Shown here one piece after another: positions 26,401 to 35,115 of a stretch of DNA of 64,000 nucleotides. The first letter of the stretch is position 1; each line of letters opens with the position of its first letter. The notes under the pieces were generated by a model. It was not told where the DNA came from and searched no databases. It saw nothing but the letters and a program-made list of their open reading frames with translations. The DNA is taken from the NCBI RefSeq assembly GCF_003667525.1, contig NZ_RCUW01000002.1, positions 186,001-250,000 of the forward strand, read 5' to 3'. Source of the DNA: Mycetocola_B reblochoni (GTDB lineage: Bacteria > Actinomycetota > Actinomycetes > Actinomycetales > Microbacteriaceae). Both the position numbers and the translations under genes were made by a program.

Positions 26401-27371
26401 ACGGCCAACGACTCGAGGTCCCCGACGCCTTCCGCCGCTCCACCTCTGTGCAGCTCGTCGGCGCGACAGGCAACGGTGATCCGCATGCGGGCGGCACGAT
26501 GACGCTCGGGTTCGACGACGGTACGAGCGCGGAGTCCCGGGTCGAGCTCAGTGACTGGTGCACGGCGAGCCCCGCCGACGGCAACGTCACGGTGGCCACG
26601 ACCGGTCAACGCGGCCGCGGCAGCGAGGACCCCCAGGGTGTCGGATGCGGCATCTACGCATCGGCTTCCGTGTCCGTTCCCGACGGCACGGTCCTGCAGT
26701 CGATCACGCTTCCCGACGACCCGCGCATGCACGTTTTCACGGTGGCGTTCGACACTCCCACCCCCATCACTCCTGTGCTGTCGAGCACCGTGTCGTCGGA
26801 GGCCCCCGTGCAGGACGAGAAGGTGACGATCACGGTGACATCGACGCCGTCGGACGCTGACGGAGAGCTGGTGCTGTCCACGGTTGAGGGTGGCTCCGGG
26901 GTGGCAGGGATGTCGGCGGCCGCGGTGAGCGGCGAGGTGGCGCGGGAGCCGCTCGTCGACGGAGCCGCAGATTTCACCGTCACGGCGACAGCGGACGAGG
27001 CGCGCTACCGGGTCGAGTTCGTGCCAATCGATGCCACTCGCTTCTCCCCTGCGAGTCTTCCCGGTGAGATCGTCGTGCAGGCCCGCGACGACGCCCAGCC
27101 CGGCAATCCGGGCGACGGATCCGCAGGCGCTGGCGGCGACGCGCCCGGTGAGAGCGTCGAGCAGCCAGGCGACGACAACGGGCCCGGACACTCGGACGAC
27201 GGATCCGCAGACACCGCCGGCGACGTGCTCGGTGCGGCCGCAGGGACCGGGAGCCTCCCGAGCACCGGCGGGCAGCCGCCTCTGGCACTGCTTGCCATCG
27301 CCCTCATCCTCCTCGGCACCGGGGTGGTTCTCCGTCGGCGCGCACGTCACCGCTCGGCGTCGCGCTCATGA
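23481..27371 (+). CDS. Cell-wall-anchored GH92 alpha-mannosidase
   Basis: Secreted exo-acting alpha-mannosidase of 1,296 residues. After a twin-Arg-rich N-terminus (MRLTTSERPPTRSRRRALRA) comes a signal peptide cleaved near VTPAQA. The GH92 domain (about 50-790) opens with NPFIGTQDDGNTYPGASVPF. It contains NEPDLHAPYLY near residue 634 (proposed acid) and GNDDLGTMSAWY near 672 (paired aspartates that act as base). An Ig-like segment, a domain starting FDNVGIGDARQGNADFDGQG, a second Ig-like segment and a Gly/Asp/Pro linker follow. The C-terminus is a sortase signal, LPSTG (1259-1263), a membrane helix and RRRARHRSASRS. AGGGG lies upstream of the ATG. Enzymes of this family trim mannose from fungal or host N-glycans and mannans. 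The linkage is not readable here. Confidence 0.93.
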   Translation: MRLTTSERPPTRSRRRALRAGIGMIAAVTVGVTGAVTPAQAVEEQTPLTDFVNPFIGTQDDGNTYPGASVPFGMVQFSPDNGHNVGYDYGNDRIRGFSLVHLSGVGCGLGGLLPVLPTTGVPSATTYQDYALGYSHDDEEAEPGYYRVGLQAPAGTIQAELTATAHTAVQRYSFPETAEATVLINASQALNSVESSTVRIVDARTVETAITSRGFCQDTQPFTVYARTTFDRDILASGTWSGDSVAAGSDAAEGQRVGAYVTFDARDDSDVEAVTALSYVDPAGARANQDAETATFDEARLDATSQWEERLAAVQVPTGDAADARVFYSALYRSFLAPNTGTDVDGRYRGWDGAVHLAEGFTYYQNFSLWDTYRTQQQLLYLLAPGESRDMAISVVTAGEQLGWLPRWGYGPVETNVMTGDPGTAFLVSAWNQGLLTGYEERAYAVLSHNADNTPDTSSVANGRAGNPVYLTDGYVPHEPSENGRPGDYDLHHGASATLEYALSDALLSTMASALGHHEDAERYAARGENYRSIFDETTGSFRARDRSGFFIGDPDPAQATGFHEGTAVQYQWLVQQDVPGLMELLGGRAETGKRLDEFFAFDRLQADPEGTARDVWVNGTYSYYGQHTYNPNNEPDLHAPYLYQWTGQPWKTTDVVRAALTLFTDGPTGVTGNDDLGTMSAWYVLSAMGVYPIVPGSDVWGLSTPAFESVDIALDAEWFGQESLSLRAPGLTDDNRYIQSVTASSGLGAVDRSYLSGEELISAGTLTVEVGRTPSPWATDDGSAPGALVSTDASPVRLHARLAPPHTAVEAGGTAAMSVDVQVQGRGDVSGSIRVEGSAEVAAVVDEVAWTLSPTGSPISTRVPVTVAVRPGVVAGTYPITVHVSEDSGTSVEVETTVTVADTSWLSTHFDNVGIGDARQGNADFDGQGHYLLRDALAEQGFVQGAAGVVPDTSSVFVVPAVESGAPDNVLANGQRLEVPDAFRRSTSVQLVGATGNGDPHAGGTMTLGFDDGTSAESRVELSDWCTASPADGNVTVATTGQRGRGSEDPQGVGCGIYASASVSVPDGTVLQSITLPDDPRMHVFTVAFDTPTPITPVLSSTVSSEAPVQDEKVTITVTSTPSDADGELVLSTVEGGSGVAGMSAAAVSGEVAREPLVDGAADFTVTATADEARYRVEFVPIDATRFSPASLPGEIVVQARDDAQPGNPGDGSAGAGGDAPGESVEQPGDDNGPGHSDDGSADTAGDVLGAAAGTGSLPSTGGQPPLALLAIALILLGTGVVLRRRARHRSASRS

Positions 27372-27430
27372 GTCCCGTCGCGCGGTCATCTACCCCCACA
27401 CCCACCCCCACCAGTAATCGAGGTTCTATC

Positions 27431-30400
27431 GTGCGCCGTTCTGACCACTCCACCGTGCGGCGTCCGCTGCGTTTCCGTCTCGCCGCCGGTACCGTGGCGC
27501 TGGCCCTCGCCGTCGTCGCGGGAGCCGGAGCCTCGTCTCCCGCGACCGCCGCCGAGCCCGACTGGGTCGACAGTCCGGTCGAGCACGTCGACACGCTCAA
27601 CGGGACGGGCATCGGCGGCACGACCGTCGGATCGATCAACAACTTCCCCGGCCCCGCCGTCCCGTTCGGGATGGTGCAGTTCTCGCCGGACACCACCTCC
27701 ACCTACGCCGGCTACCAGTACCACAACGACCGCATGACCGGCTTCAGCATGAACCACGCCTCGGCGGGCTGCTACGTCTTCGGCGACGTGCCCGTGCTGC
27801 CCACGACCGGCGACATCGGCTCGGAGCCCTGGTCCGCGACCCAGCGCTACACGCACGACAACGAGATCGGCGAGCCCGGCTACTACGCGGTCGACTTCCC
27901 CGATTCCGGCATCCGCAGTGAGCTCACCGCCACGGACCGCGTCGGCCTGAGCCGGATCAGCTACCCCGAGGGCAAAGACGCGCAGTTCATGGTCCGTCCC
28001 GGCGGTTCGCTCGCGGGCAACAGCGCCGCCGACCTGCAGGTGATCGACGCGAGAACGGTTGTCGGCTCCGCGACCACCGGCAACTTCTGCGGCAAGGGCA
28101 ACAGCTACACGATCTACTTCCAGCTGAGCTTCGACCAGGATTTCATCGCACACGGGACGTGGGACGGCCAGAGCGTACAGCCCGGTTCGGACACCGCCTC
28201 CTCCGAGCGAGCCGGCGCGTACGTCACCTTCCCGGAGGGCACCACCCTGCAGGCGAAGCTCTCCGTCTCCTACGTCTCGATCGAGGGGGCGGCGGCGAAC
28301 ATGGCGGCTGAGGCCCCGGGCTGGGACTTCGACGCCGTGCGCTCGGCCGGGGCGGAGCGCTGGAACGACGCGCTCTCCCGCGTGCAGATCTCGCAGGGTT
28401 CGGATGCCGATGTGGAGACCTTCTACACCTCGCTCTACCGCTCACTGCTGCACCCGAACGTCTTCAACGACGCCGATGGCCGCTACATCGGCTTCGACGG
28501 GGAGATCCACACGGTCGAGGAGGGGCGCACGCAGTACGCGAACTTCTCGGACTGGGACACCTACCGCACCCTCATCCCGTTGCAGACCCTGCTTTTCCCC
28601 GATGTCGCCTCGGACATGGCGCAGTCCCTCGTCGTCGATGCGGAACAGTCGGGGTCGCTCCCGCGGTGGCCGGTGGCGAACTCGGCGACGGGCCAGATGA
28701 CCGGCGACAGTGTCAGCGCCGTCCTCGCGCAGATACACGCCTTCGGCGGAACCGACTTCGATGCGGACACCGCCCTGGACTACATGATCGCGGCAGCCGA
28801 CAACGGTGGTGCCGGGCTGGGGACCTACGTGCAGCGTCCTGGAGCCGCGATCTACGAGGAGCGCGGGTACGCGCCCCAGGTCGAGGCCTTCCGCGGCGAC
28901 CACCAGATCGTGGGCGCATCGATCACCCTCGAGTGGTCCATCGATGACTTCGCCATCGGCCGGCTCGCATCCGCGCTCGGCGAGGCCGACGTCGCCGAAC
29001 GGTTCCAGCAGAGGTCAAACTACTGGCAGAACCTGTTCGACCCCGCCCAGACCGCGATCGCCGCGCGCGCGGACGACGGCTCGTTCCTCGATGCCTCCGA
29101 TTTCGGCTCCGGGTTCGGCCAGGCGGGGTTCGACGAGGGCAACGCCGAGCAGTACCTGTGGATGGTGCCGCAGAACATCGGCGGTCTGGTGTCGGCCCTG
29201 GGGGGCCGAGAGGCGACCGCGGCCCGTCTCGACACCTTCATGACCCACCTCAACGCCGGGGCGAACGAGCCCTACCTCTGGGCCGGAAACGAGCCGAACT
29301 TCCTCGTGCCGTGGATCTACAACTACCTGGGCCAGCCGGGGAAGACCCAGGCCGCCGTCGATCGGATCCGCACCTCACTGTTCACCGCGGAGCCGGACGG
29401 CGCACCGGGCAACGACGACCTCGGCGCGATGTCGAGCTGGTACGTCTGGGCGGCGATGGGGGTCATTCCCGCCACACCCGGGACTACCCTGCTCACGGTC
29501 AACACCCCGACCTTCGACCATGTGCGCATCGCGCTCGGCGACGACCGCTCGCTGACGATCAACGCGCCGGGTGCGGGCAGCGGCGAGAGATTCATCGACG
29601 GCATGACCGTCGACGGCACGGCATCCGATAGCACCGCGCTTCCCGAGGAGCTGCTGCGCACCGGTGGCACGGTCGACCTCGCCCTCACCGCGCAGCAGGG
29701 ATCGGACTGGGGCACTGCCGCGTCGTCCGCCCCGGCGTCGTTCGGTGAGGGAGGGACCGGTTTCGCGTTGTCCGTCGCTCCGAGCGTCGAGGTGACGGCC
29801 GGAGGGACCGGCTCCGTCGGGCTCACCGCGACCGCGTTCGACGAGGAGATCGAGACCATCCGGGTCGCGGCGACGGCCTCGGAGGACGGCATCACCGCTG
29901 AGGCGGAGCCGATCGACGTCTCGGATGGAACGGGAGCGGCCACCGGCGCTGTGCGCATTGCGGCGAGCAGTGAGGTGCCCGACGGTTTCTACCCGGTCAC
30001 CATCATCGCTTCTGCCGGTGGCCACGAGCGCAGTCAATCGGTCACCGTCCAGGTCGCCGATGAGGGAAGCTTCGCCCGCGCGGTCAACATCATTGGCACC
30101 GCGACCAGCGCCACCCGCGCGGGAGCCGACTTCGACACGGCCGGGAACAGTTATGCGCGCGAGGAGCTCGCCCTGGCGTCCCTGACGCCCGGGAGTTCCT
30201 TCGCGGTCGGTGAGCTCACGGCACGGTGGCCGTCCAGCCCCGCAGGGTTCGCCGACGCCGTCCGCCCCGACGAGCAGACGATCCTCGTGTCCGACAACAC
30301 GACCTCGATCTCCTTCGTCGGCGCAGCTCGAGACGGCGGGGCGCAGTCGCAGGCGACGGTCGCCTTCGACGACGGCTCGACGGCGACGGTGCCACTGGAG

Positions 30401-31291
30401 CTGGGCGACTGGGTCATCCCCTCAGCCGATGGACAGCCCGTCTACGGCAACTCGATCGTCGCGAAGATGCCGATGCGCTACGCGACGACCGAGCAGCAGG
30501 GGGCGTACGTCTACGCCACCGCCCCCTTCACTGCGCCGGACGAGCGCACGATTGTGAGCGTCACCCTCCCCGGTGGCGGGGACGCCGACCGGCTTCGACT
30601 GTTCGCGATCGCCGACAACGGCACGGACGCGAGCCCGGTCGAGACCGCCCTCGATGTGGGGCTCTCCGCGGAGACCATCGTCGAGGGGGAATCGGTGACC
30701 GCGACCGTGACCGTCGATCCGGTGACTGAGGGATGGGTCGTCATCCAGGAACAGGGGTCGGGCACGGCGAGTCCGGCGAACAGGGCCGGTGCGGCTGCGC
30801 CCGACGACGGCACGGCGGTGGTCGATGGCCTGGCCGACATCGTCCTCACCCCGTCCGGCGTGGGCGTCCACGCGTACATGGCGACGTTCGTCCCCGCGAG
30901 CCCGGAGGAGGCGGCCGGCTCTGAGGCGTCGTTCCGGGTGACCGTCACGGCGAAGGACGACGGCACGCAGGCCGGCGGCTCCGACGACGCGTCGGCAGAC
31001 GGTGGCTCGTCGGACGGCTCGTCGGATGGCTCGTCCGCCGACGGTAGCTCGTCGGCCACAAGCGGCTCATCCGCCGACGGTAGCTCCTCGGCCACGGGCG
31101 GCTCGTCCACCGACGGCGGCCCGTCGGCCAACGGCGGCTCGTCCGACGACGACGCCCCGTCGGCGGGGGCGTCGACCGGCCTCCTCGGCGAGACGGGGAC
31201 ATCCGGCGCGACGTGGCTCCTCGTCGCGCTCGGCGCACTGGCCGCGATCCTGGTGTCGATCCGGATGATCCGTCGCTCCGCGACGCGGTGA
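27431..31291 (+). CDS. Second GH92 alpha-mannosidase with variant wall-sorting signal
   Basis: Paralogue of the preceding gene, 1,286 residues in the same domain order. A signal peptide ends near SSPATAAEP. The GH92 domain carries AVPFGMVQFSPDTTSTYAGY, NEPNFLVPWIYNY and GNDDLGAMSSWY, and a domain with GTATSATRAGADFDTAGNSY follows. The linker is a run of Ser/Gly/Asp repeats (SSDGSSDGSSADGSSSATSG). The end reads LGETG (1252-1256), a membrane helix and RMIRRSATR. Gly replaces the usual Pro of LPxTG, so anchoring may use a class E-like sortase or fail. The GTG at 27431 has GAGG seven bases upstream. An ATG at 27368 overlapping the previous stop is the alternative. It is probably co-transcribed with the first GH92 gene. 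Confidence 0.92.
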   Translation: MRRSDHSTVRRPLRFRLAAGTVALALAVVAGAGASSPATAAEPDWVDSPVEHVDTLNGTGIGGTTVGSINNFPGPAVPFGMVQFSPDTTSTYAGYQYHNDRMTGFSMNHASAGCYVFGDVPVLPTTGDIGSEPWSATQRYTHDNEIGEPGYYAVDFPDSGIRSELTATDRVGLSRISYPEGKDAQFMVRPGGSLAGNSAADLQVIDARTVVGSATTGNFCGKGNSYTIYFQLSFDQDFIAHGTWDGQSVQPGSDTASSERAGAYVTFPEGTTLQAKLSVSYVSIEGAAANMAAEAPGWDFDAVRSAGAERWNDALSRVQISQGSDADVETFYTSLYRSLLHPNVFNDADGRYIGFDGEIHTVEEGRTQYANFSDWDTYRTLIPLQTLLFPDVASDMAQSLVVDAEQSGSLPRWPVANSATGQMTGDSVSAVLAQIHAFGGTDFDADTALDYMIAAADNGGAGLGTYVQRPGAAIYEERGYAPQVEAFRGDHQIVGASITLEWSIDDFAIGRLASALGEADVAERFQQRSNYWQNLFDPAQTAIAARADDGSFLDASDFGSGFGQAGFDEGNAEQYLWMVPQNIGGLVSALGGREATAARLDTFMTHLNAGANEPYLWAGNEPNFLVPWIYNYLGQPGKTQAAVDRIRTSLFTAEPDGAPGNDDLGAMSSWYVWAAMGVIPATPGTTLLTVNTPTFDHVRIALGDDRSLTINAPGAGSGERFIDGMTVDGTASDSTALPEELLRTGGTVDLALTAQQGSDWGTAASSAPASFGEGGTGFALSVAPSVEVTAGGTGSVGLTATAFDEEIETIRVAATASEDGITAEAEPIDVSDGTGAATGAVRIAASSEVPDGFYPVTIIASAGGHERSQSVTVQVADEGSFARAVNIIGTATSATRAGADFDTAGNSYAREELALASLTPGSSFAVGELTARWPSSPAGFADAVRPDEQTILVSDNTTSISFVGAARDGGAQSQATVAFDDGSTATVPLELGDWVIPSADGQPVYGNSIVAKMPMRYATTEQQGAYVYATAPFTAPDERTIVSVTLPGGGDADRLRLFAIADNGTDASPVETALDVGLSAETIVEGESVTATVTVDPVTEGWVVIQEQGSGTASPANRAGAAAPDDGTAVVDGLADIVLTPSGVGVHAYMATFVPASPEEAAGSEASFRVTVTAKDDGTQAGGSDDASADGGSSDGSSDGSSADGSSSATSGSSADGSSSATGGSSTDGGPSANGGSSDDDAPSAGASTGLLGETGTSGATWLLVALGALAAILVSIRMIRRSATR

Positions 31292-31322
31292 CGGTACTCG
31301 GCGGATGCCCCGTCCGCTCCCG

Positions 31323-33452
31323 TCACGACGTGGCGGAGCTGTCCTCCGAGCGGGATGACCCGTCCGCGCCCTCGGTTGAGCTGCCGGTCGACCCCGCCGA
31401 ACCGGGCTGCGTTCCCCCGCCGGGGCCACCCATCCCGCCGGCCAGCTCGTCGCCCGCGGTCACGGTGGTGACCTCGGTGGAGCCTGAGGTGTCGCCAGAG
31501 GTGGCGAGTCCGGCGATGTCGTCGCCGCTGCTCGTTCCGCCGGTGACGACGGTGTACTCCTCCCCGGCCTGCACGGCGTCAGAGGTGTACACCAGGCTCT
31601 GGATCTGCTTCTGCGTCGTGTAGCTCACAAGCAGTTCGCCGTCCGCGTCGACCACCTGCACGACGGTGCCCGCCTCGATGGTGTCGTCGAAGGCCGTCGC
31701 AACGAAGCTCTGCTCGCTGTCGGCGTCGGGCGACACGGCCATGCCGCTGCTGCCCGTGGCGAGCAGAGTGCCGCCACTGACGTCGAAGGCGCCATCGACG
31801 TCGAGCGCCCCGTTGCCGTCGGAGGTCGGCCCGCTGACCACCGTGGTGCCGCCGCTGACGGTGAGCGTCCCGTTGGAGTCGAGGCCGTCGCCGCCCGCGT
31901 CGACCGTGAGTGTGCCGCCGCTGATCACGAGGGAGTAGTCGCCTGAGCCCATGCCCCCGCCGTCCTGACCGCCGCCACCCTGCGGGGGCCGCCCGGCCTG
32001 CCCGTCGGCGGAGGAGCCGGCGTCCGTGCCCGCACCGGCGTCGGCCGGAGGCGTGGGCATCGCGCCGTCCGCGGGCATCTCGCCCTCGGCGGGCGGTTCG
32101 CCACTCGCCGCCGCGTCGGCCGGTGCTTCAGCATCGGCCGAGGCATCACTCGCGGCGTCCTCCGTCGTGCTCGTGCCGCCGGCCGCGTTCAGGCCGTCGT
32201 CGCTGGAGACGACACTCGTCGTGCCCCCTGCGACGGTGACCGCGATGCCCTCGAGACCCTCGACCGACTCGGTGACGTCGAGGCTGCCCCCGTCGACGAG
32301 CAGCCCGCTGTCGGCGTGGACGCCGTCGTCGCCGGTGGCGAGGCTGAGCTTTCCACCGGAGATGTGGACCGCACCGTTGGAGTGCACGGCATCGTCCGAG
32401 GAGTCCACGGTGATGGTGCCGTCAGCGACGACGAGCGCGACCGACGCCTTGAGACCCTTGCTCGAGACGTCCTCGGTGATCTCCTCGCCGGAGCCGCCGC
32501 CCGCGGCGACGGCGATCGTGCCGCCGGTGACGACGAGGTCGGTCTCCGCCTGCACGCCGTCCTGCGCGGAGACGACGTCGACCGAGCCCCCGGTGATCTG
32601 GACGTAACCGAGCGCCTCGTCCTCGTCGTTGGCCGCGACGAGGCCGTCGGCCCCCGCGGTGACGGCGACGGTGCCCCCGGTGATCACGAGCGCGTCCTTG
32701 CCCCTGATGCCGTCGTCCGCAGCGTCGACGGTGATCTCGCCGCCGGCGATGACGAGGGTGTCCTTCGCGTTGATGCCCTTCTCCGCGCCCGCGGCGATGT
32801 CGAGGGAGCCGTCCCCGGCGATCGTCAGGTCGTCGGAGCTGTACAGCGCCGCGTTGATCTCGTCGGTGTCTGCCACCGTCCCGGAGTCGCTCAGGCTGTT
32901 GTCGCTGCCGTCGGCGAGGACCAGCCTGACCGAGTCGGCGTTCTGCACGACGAGGGCGCCGGGCACATCGCTGGTGATCTCTGCGCCGTCGAGGGTGATC
33001 TGGACAGCGTCGTCGGTGTCGACGACCAGCTGCCCGGTGAACGAGCCGCTGACCGTGTATGCACCGCCGGCGGTGATGGTCACCACGCCGTCGGCCACGG
33101 TCACGCCGTCACCGTCCGCGCTCGCGGTGTCGCCGTCGAGGCTGATCGCGATCGGGTCGGAGTCGATCGCGTCCGCGGCGGTCACCTCGGTGTTGTCGGA
33201 CATGACCTCATCGGCGGTCTGCTCGGCCGCCGCCGCCGCGTCGGCAGCGCTCACCGACTGAACCGTGCTCGCGGTGCCGCTGGCCGTCTCAGCGCTGATC
33301 GAGGAGCAACCGGCGAGCGCCCCGATCGCGACGACGGCGACGACCACCGTCGGCAGCCCGTGCCTGGCCCCCCTCCGGCGTCGGCGCGGGGCGGCTGCCC
33401 CGGCCGGGCGCGTGGTCGTACCGTCTCGCTCGCTGTCGCTGGTGTGAGTCAT
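31323..33452 (-). CDS. Cthe_2159-like beta-helix lipoprotein
   Basis: Predicted surface lipoprotein of 709 residues. An Arg-rich N-terminus and membrane helix (LPTVVVAVVAIGALAGCSS) give the lipobox LAGC at about residue 52. The body repeats a pattern of about 20-25 residues, such as GGEITVDAADDGIRGKDALV and GGTVAVTAGADGLVAANDED, in which ITGG turns alternate with a DG step. This is the right-handed parallel beta-helix of the Cthe_2159 family, whose founder binds polygalacturonate and calcium. Two Ala/Asp/Gly/Pro-rich inserts (about 430-500) and a C-terminal Gly/Ser tail are low complexity. Its ATG overlaps the stop of the VTC-like gene (ATGA). No enzyme activity is established for the family. 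Confidence 0.82.
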   Translation of the reverse strand: MTHTSDSERDGTTTRPAGAAAPRRRRRGARHGLPTVVVAVVAIGALAGCSSISAETASGTASTVQSVSAADAAAAAEQTADEVMSDNTEVTAADAIDSDPIAISLDGDTASADGDGVTVADGVVTITAGGAYTVSGSFTGQLVVDTDDAVQITLDGAEITSDVPGALVVQNADSVRLVLADGSDNSLSDSGTVADTDEINAALYSSDDLTIAGDGSLDIAAGAEKGINAKDTLVIAGGEITVDAADDGIRGKDALVITGGTVAVTAGADGLVAANDEDEALGYVQITGGSVDVVSAQDGVQAETDLVVTGGTIAVAAGGGSGEEITEDVSSKGLKASVALVVADGTITVDSSDDAVHSNGAVHISGGKLSLATGDDGVHADSGLLVDGGSLDVTESVEGLEGIAVTVAGGTTSVVSSDDGLNAAGGTSTTEDAASDASADAEAPADAAASGEPPAEGEMPADGAMPTPPADAGAGTDAGSSADGQAGRPPQGGGGQDGGGMGSGDYSLVISGGTLTVDAGGDGLDSNGTLTVSGGTTVVSGPTSDGNGALDVDGAFDVSGGTLLATGSSGMAVSPDADSEQSFVATAFDDTIEAGTVVQVVDADGELLVSYTTQKQIQSLVYTSDAVQAGEEYTVVTGGTSSGDDIAGLATSGDTSGSTEVTTVTAGDELAGGMGGPGGGTQPGSAGSTGSSTEGADGSSRSEDSSATS

Positions 33453-34444
33453 CGTGTCTCCTCCGTGTCGGTGCGGCTCGTGGCCGTGCGTGTGGCGGTG
33501 GCCGGGTCGGCGACCGCGTTCCCCCGTCGCCCGGAGGCGTCGGGACCTGTTCCTGCCGACGGCGTGCGCCGCCGGACCGGCGTCCGTCGCTGCTCGCCGT
33601 GCTCGCAACCGGCGGGTCGGGCGTTGCGGTCGTGCTGTGATCGTCGCGGCTCGCTCACGGCACCGCTGAGCCCCTGCCGCAGCAGCCGGCTCCACTTGTT
33701 CGACGGCATGCCAGGTTCGAGCATCGCCACCCCCGTGGCGTACTTGGACATCGAGGAGGGGCGGACGCCGCGGGACCACAGGATCCGGTCGAGGACGGAC
33801 GGCGAGGACGGCGACTTGGTCTCGACGATGACCGCATCCGGCACCAGCATCCTGTCGCCGTCGAGTCCCTCGCCGTGGACCCGCTCCCAGCTGAGCTCGA
33901 CGTCGATCGTCGCTCTGCCACCGTCGGGCAGCAGCACGGTCGAGCGCCGGTAGCCGGTGCGGAGGACGGGGGCGAGGTCGGCGACTTCGATGCCGTCGAT
34001 CCGCGCCTGAGTGAGCGCGTCGGCGATGTACGCGGCGCCCGCGCCGGTGATCCGGTCGGCGTCGTCGGTGCGATAGGGGATGCGCTCCTTGACCGTCAGG
34101 CTTCGGCTGCCCCTGGTTTTCACCTCGAGGAACGCGACGTCGGCGTCCACGTAGCTGCGCGTTCGGATCTTGGCCCGGCGCCGACGGCGTCTGGCGGCTC
34201 CGAGGTAGCTGTCCCAGCCGGGGGTGTCGAAGTACGTGGAGCTGTAGGCAGAGGACAGCGCGCCCTCGATCTGCAGCACGCGGGACCCCTCGGGGAGCGC
34301 CGCGACGACGGCGGCGAGCTCCGACGCGGACAGCAGATACTTCCTGTCCACGCGGGTGAGCAGCCCTGCCGCGGCGTTCAGCTCGTCCAGGCCGATCGTC
34401 TGCGTGCCCTCGAGCAGCTCGGCGGCGCTGACCGGGGCGGTCAT
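33449..34444 (-). CDS. VTC-like polyphosphate-polymerase-fold protein
   Basis: Cytoplasmic protein of 331 residues with the tunnel fold of the yeast VTC4 catalytic domain. The charged strands that line the tunnel are all present in order: VDRKYLLSA (residue ~33), STYFDTPGWDSYLGA (~70), KIRTRSYVD (~92), FLEVKTRGSRSLTVKERI (~105), ATIDVELSWERV (~180), VIVETKSPSSPSVLD (~208) and RGVRPSSMSKYATGV (~228). The last 70 residues are basic and low complexity. Yeast VTC4 makes polyphosphate from ATP. The bacterial relatives next to DUF4956 proteins have no assigned reaction that I know. It is coupled by ATGA overlaps to DUF4956 upstream and the beta-helix lipoprotein downstream. Confidence 0.85.
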   Translation of the reverse strand: MTAPVSAAELLEGTQTIGLDELNAAAGLLTRVDRKYLLSASELAAVVAALPEGSRVLQIEGALSSAYSSTYFDTPGWDSYLGAARRRRRRAKIRTRSYVDADVAFLEVKTRGSRSLTVKERIPYRTDDADRITGAGAAYIADALTQARIDGIEVADLAPVLRTGYRRSTVLLPDGGRATIDVELSWERVHGEGLDGDRMLVPDAVIVETKSPSSPSVLDRILWSRGVRPSSMSKYATGVAMLEPGMPSNKWSRLLRQGLSGAVSEPRRSQHDRNARPAGCEHGEQRRTPVRRRTPSAGTGPDASGRRGNAVADPATATRTATSRTDTEETR

Positions 34445-35115
34445 CGCACACCCCCGACGGCACCGGTGGCCACCGCCACTGTGTCGGCGTCGGCGCGCCC
34501 CGGCCGGGGCCCGGCCACCGCGTGCGCGCCCCCTGTGGCGCCATCGGAGGGGAGGACCGCCGCGCCCGCGCCTCCGAGCAGCTGGTAGCGCACGTCGACG
34601 ATCGTCGTGTCGTTGACCAGGTCGAGCTGGACCACGCTCACGCGCCTGACCCTCGCCCCGAGCACCTCGGCGAGGTGGCGCCGCAGCGCCTCCTCGTCGG
34701 CGATGGCGCGGTCGAGCGTGATCGTGCTCTGCCGGTAGCTGCGGAACAGCGCGGGGGCGTCGCCGACGAGCACGGCCAGCAGGACGAGGCCCATCAGCAC
34801 GTAGGTGATCGCGCCGAGCCCCGTCCCGAGCCCGGCGATCAGACCGAGCGCCAGGGCGGAGAAGTAGTAGGCGACCTCGTGCTGGGCGATCTCCGAGCTG
34901 CGCAGCCGGATGATCGAGAGCACGCCGAACAGCCCCAGCCCCAGCCCTGCCCCGAGCGAGCTCGCCGCCAGGACCTGCGTGAGCGCGAGCACGCCGACGT
35001 TGACGCAGAGGAACGCCACGACGAGGTCGCGCCTGCGATGACGGGGGAAGTAGAGGCCGAAGGTGAGGACGGCGATCGCCGCCAGGTCGGCGAGGACGGG
35101 GACGAGGGATGTCAC
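34441..35115 (-). CDS. DUF4956 membrane protein
   Basis: Membrane protein of 224 residues. Four hydrophobic segments fill residues 1-125, with the family stretch LFGVLSIIRLRSSEIAQHEV between the second pair. A soluble C-terminal domain follows (about 130-190, RAIADEEALRRHLAEVLGAR), and then a low-complexity Ala/Gly tail. The GTG at 35115 has AGGAG at the right distance, and the longer frame upstream has no family similarity. The stop overlaps the VTC-like start (ATGA). DUF4956 genes travel with VTC-like genes in many Firmicutes and Actinobacteria. The function is unassigned, and a membrane partner for the VTC-like enzyme is the simplest idea. Confidence 0.85.
   Translation of the reverse strand: MTSLVPVLADLAAIAVLTFGLYFPRHRRRDLVVAFLCVNVGVLALTQVLAASSLGAGLGLGLFGVLSIIRLRSSEIAQHEVAYYFSALALGLIAGLGTGLGAITYVLMGLVLLAVLVGDAPALFRSYRQSTITLDRAIADEEALRRHLAEVLGARVRRVSVVQLDLVNDTTIVDVRYQLLGGAGAAVLPSDGATGGAHAVAGPRPGRADADTVAVATGAVGGVR

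Noticed and set aside
23481..27371. First GH92 gene as recently transferred DNA
   Set aside because: Its base composition seems slightly less GC-rich than its neighbours by eye, but the paralogue beside it and the actinobacterial wall anchor argue against a clear call without counting codons.
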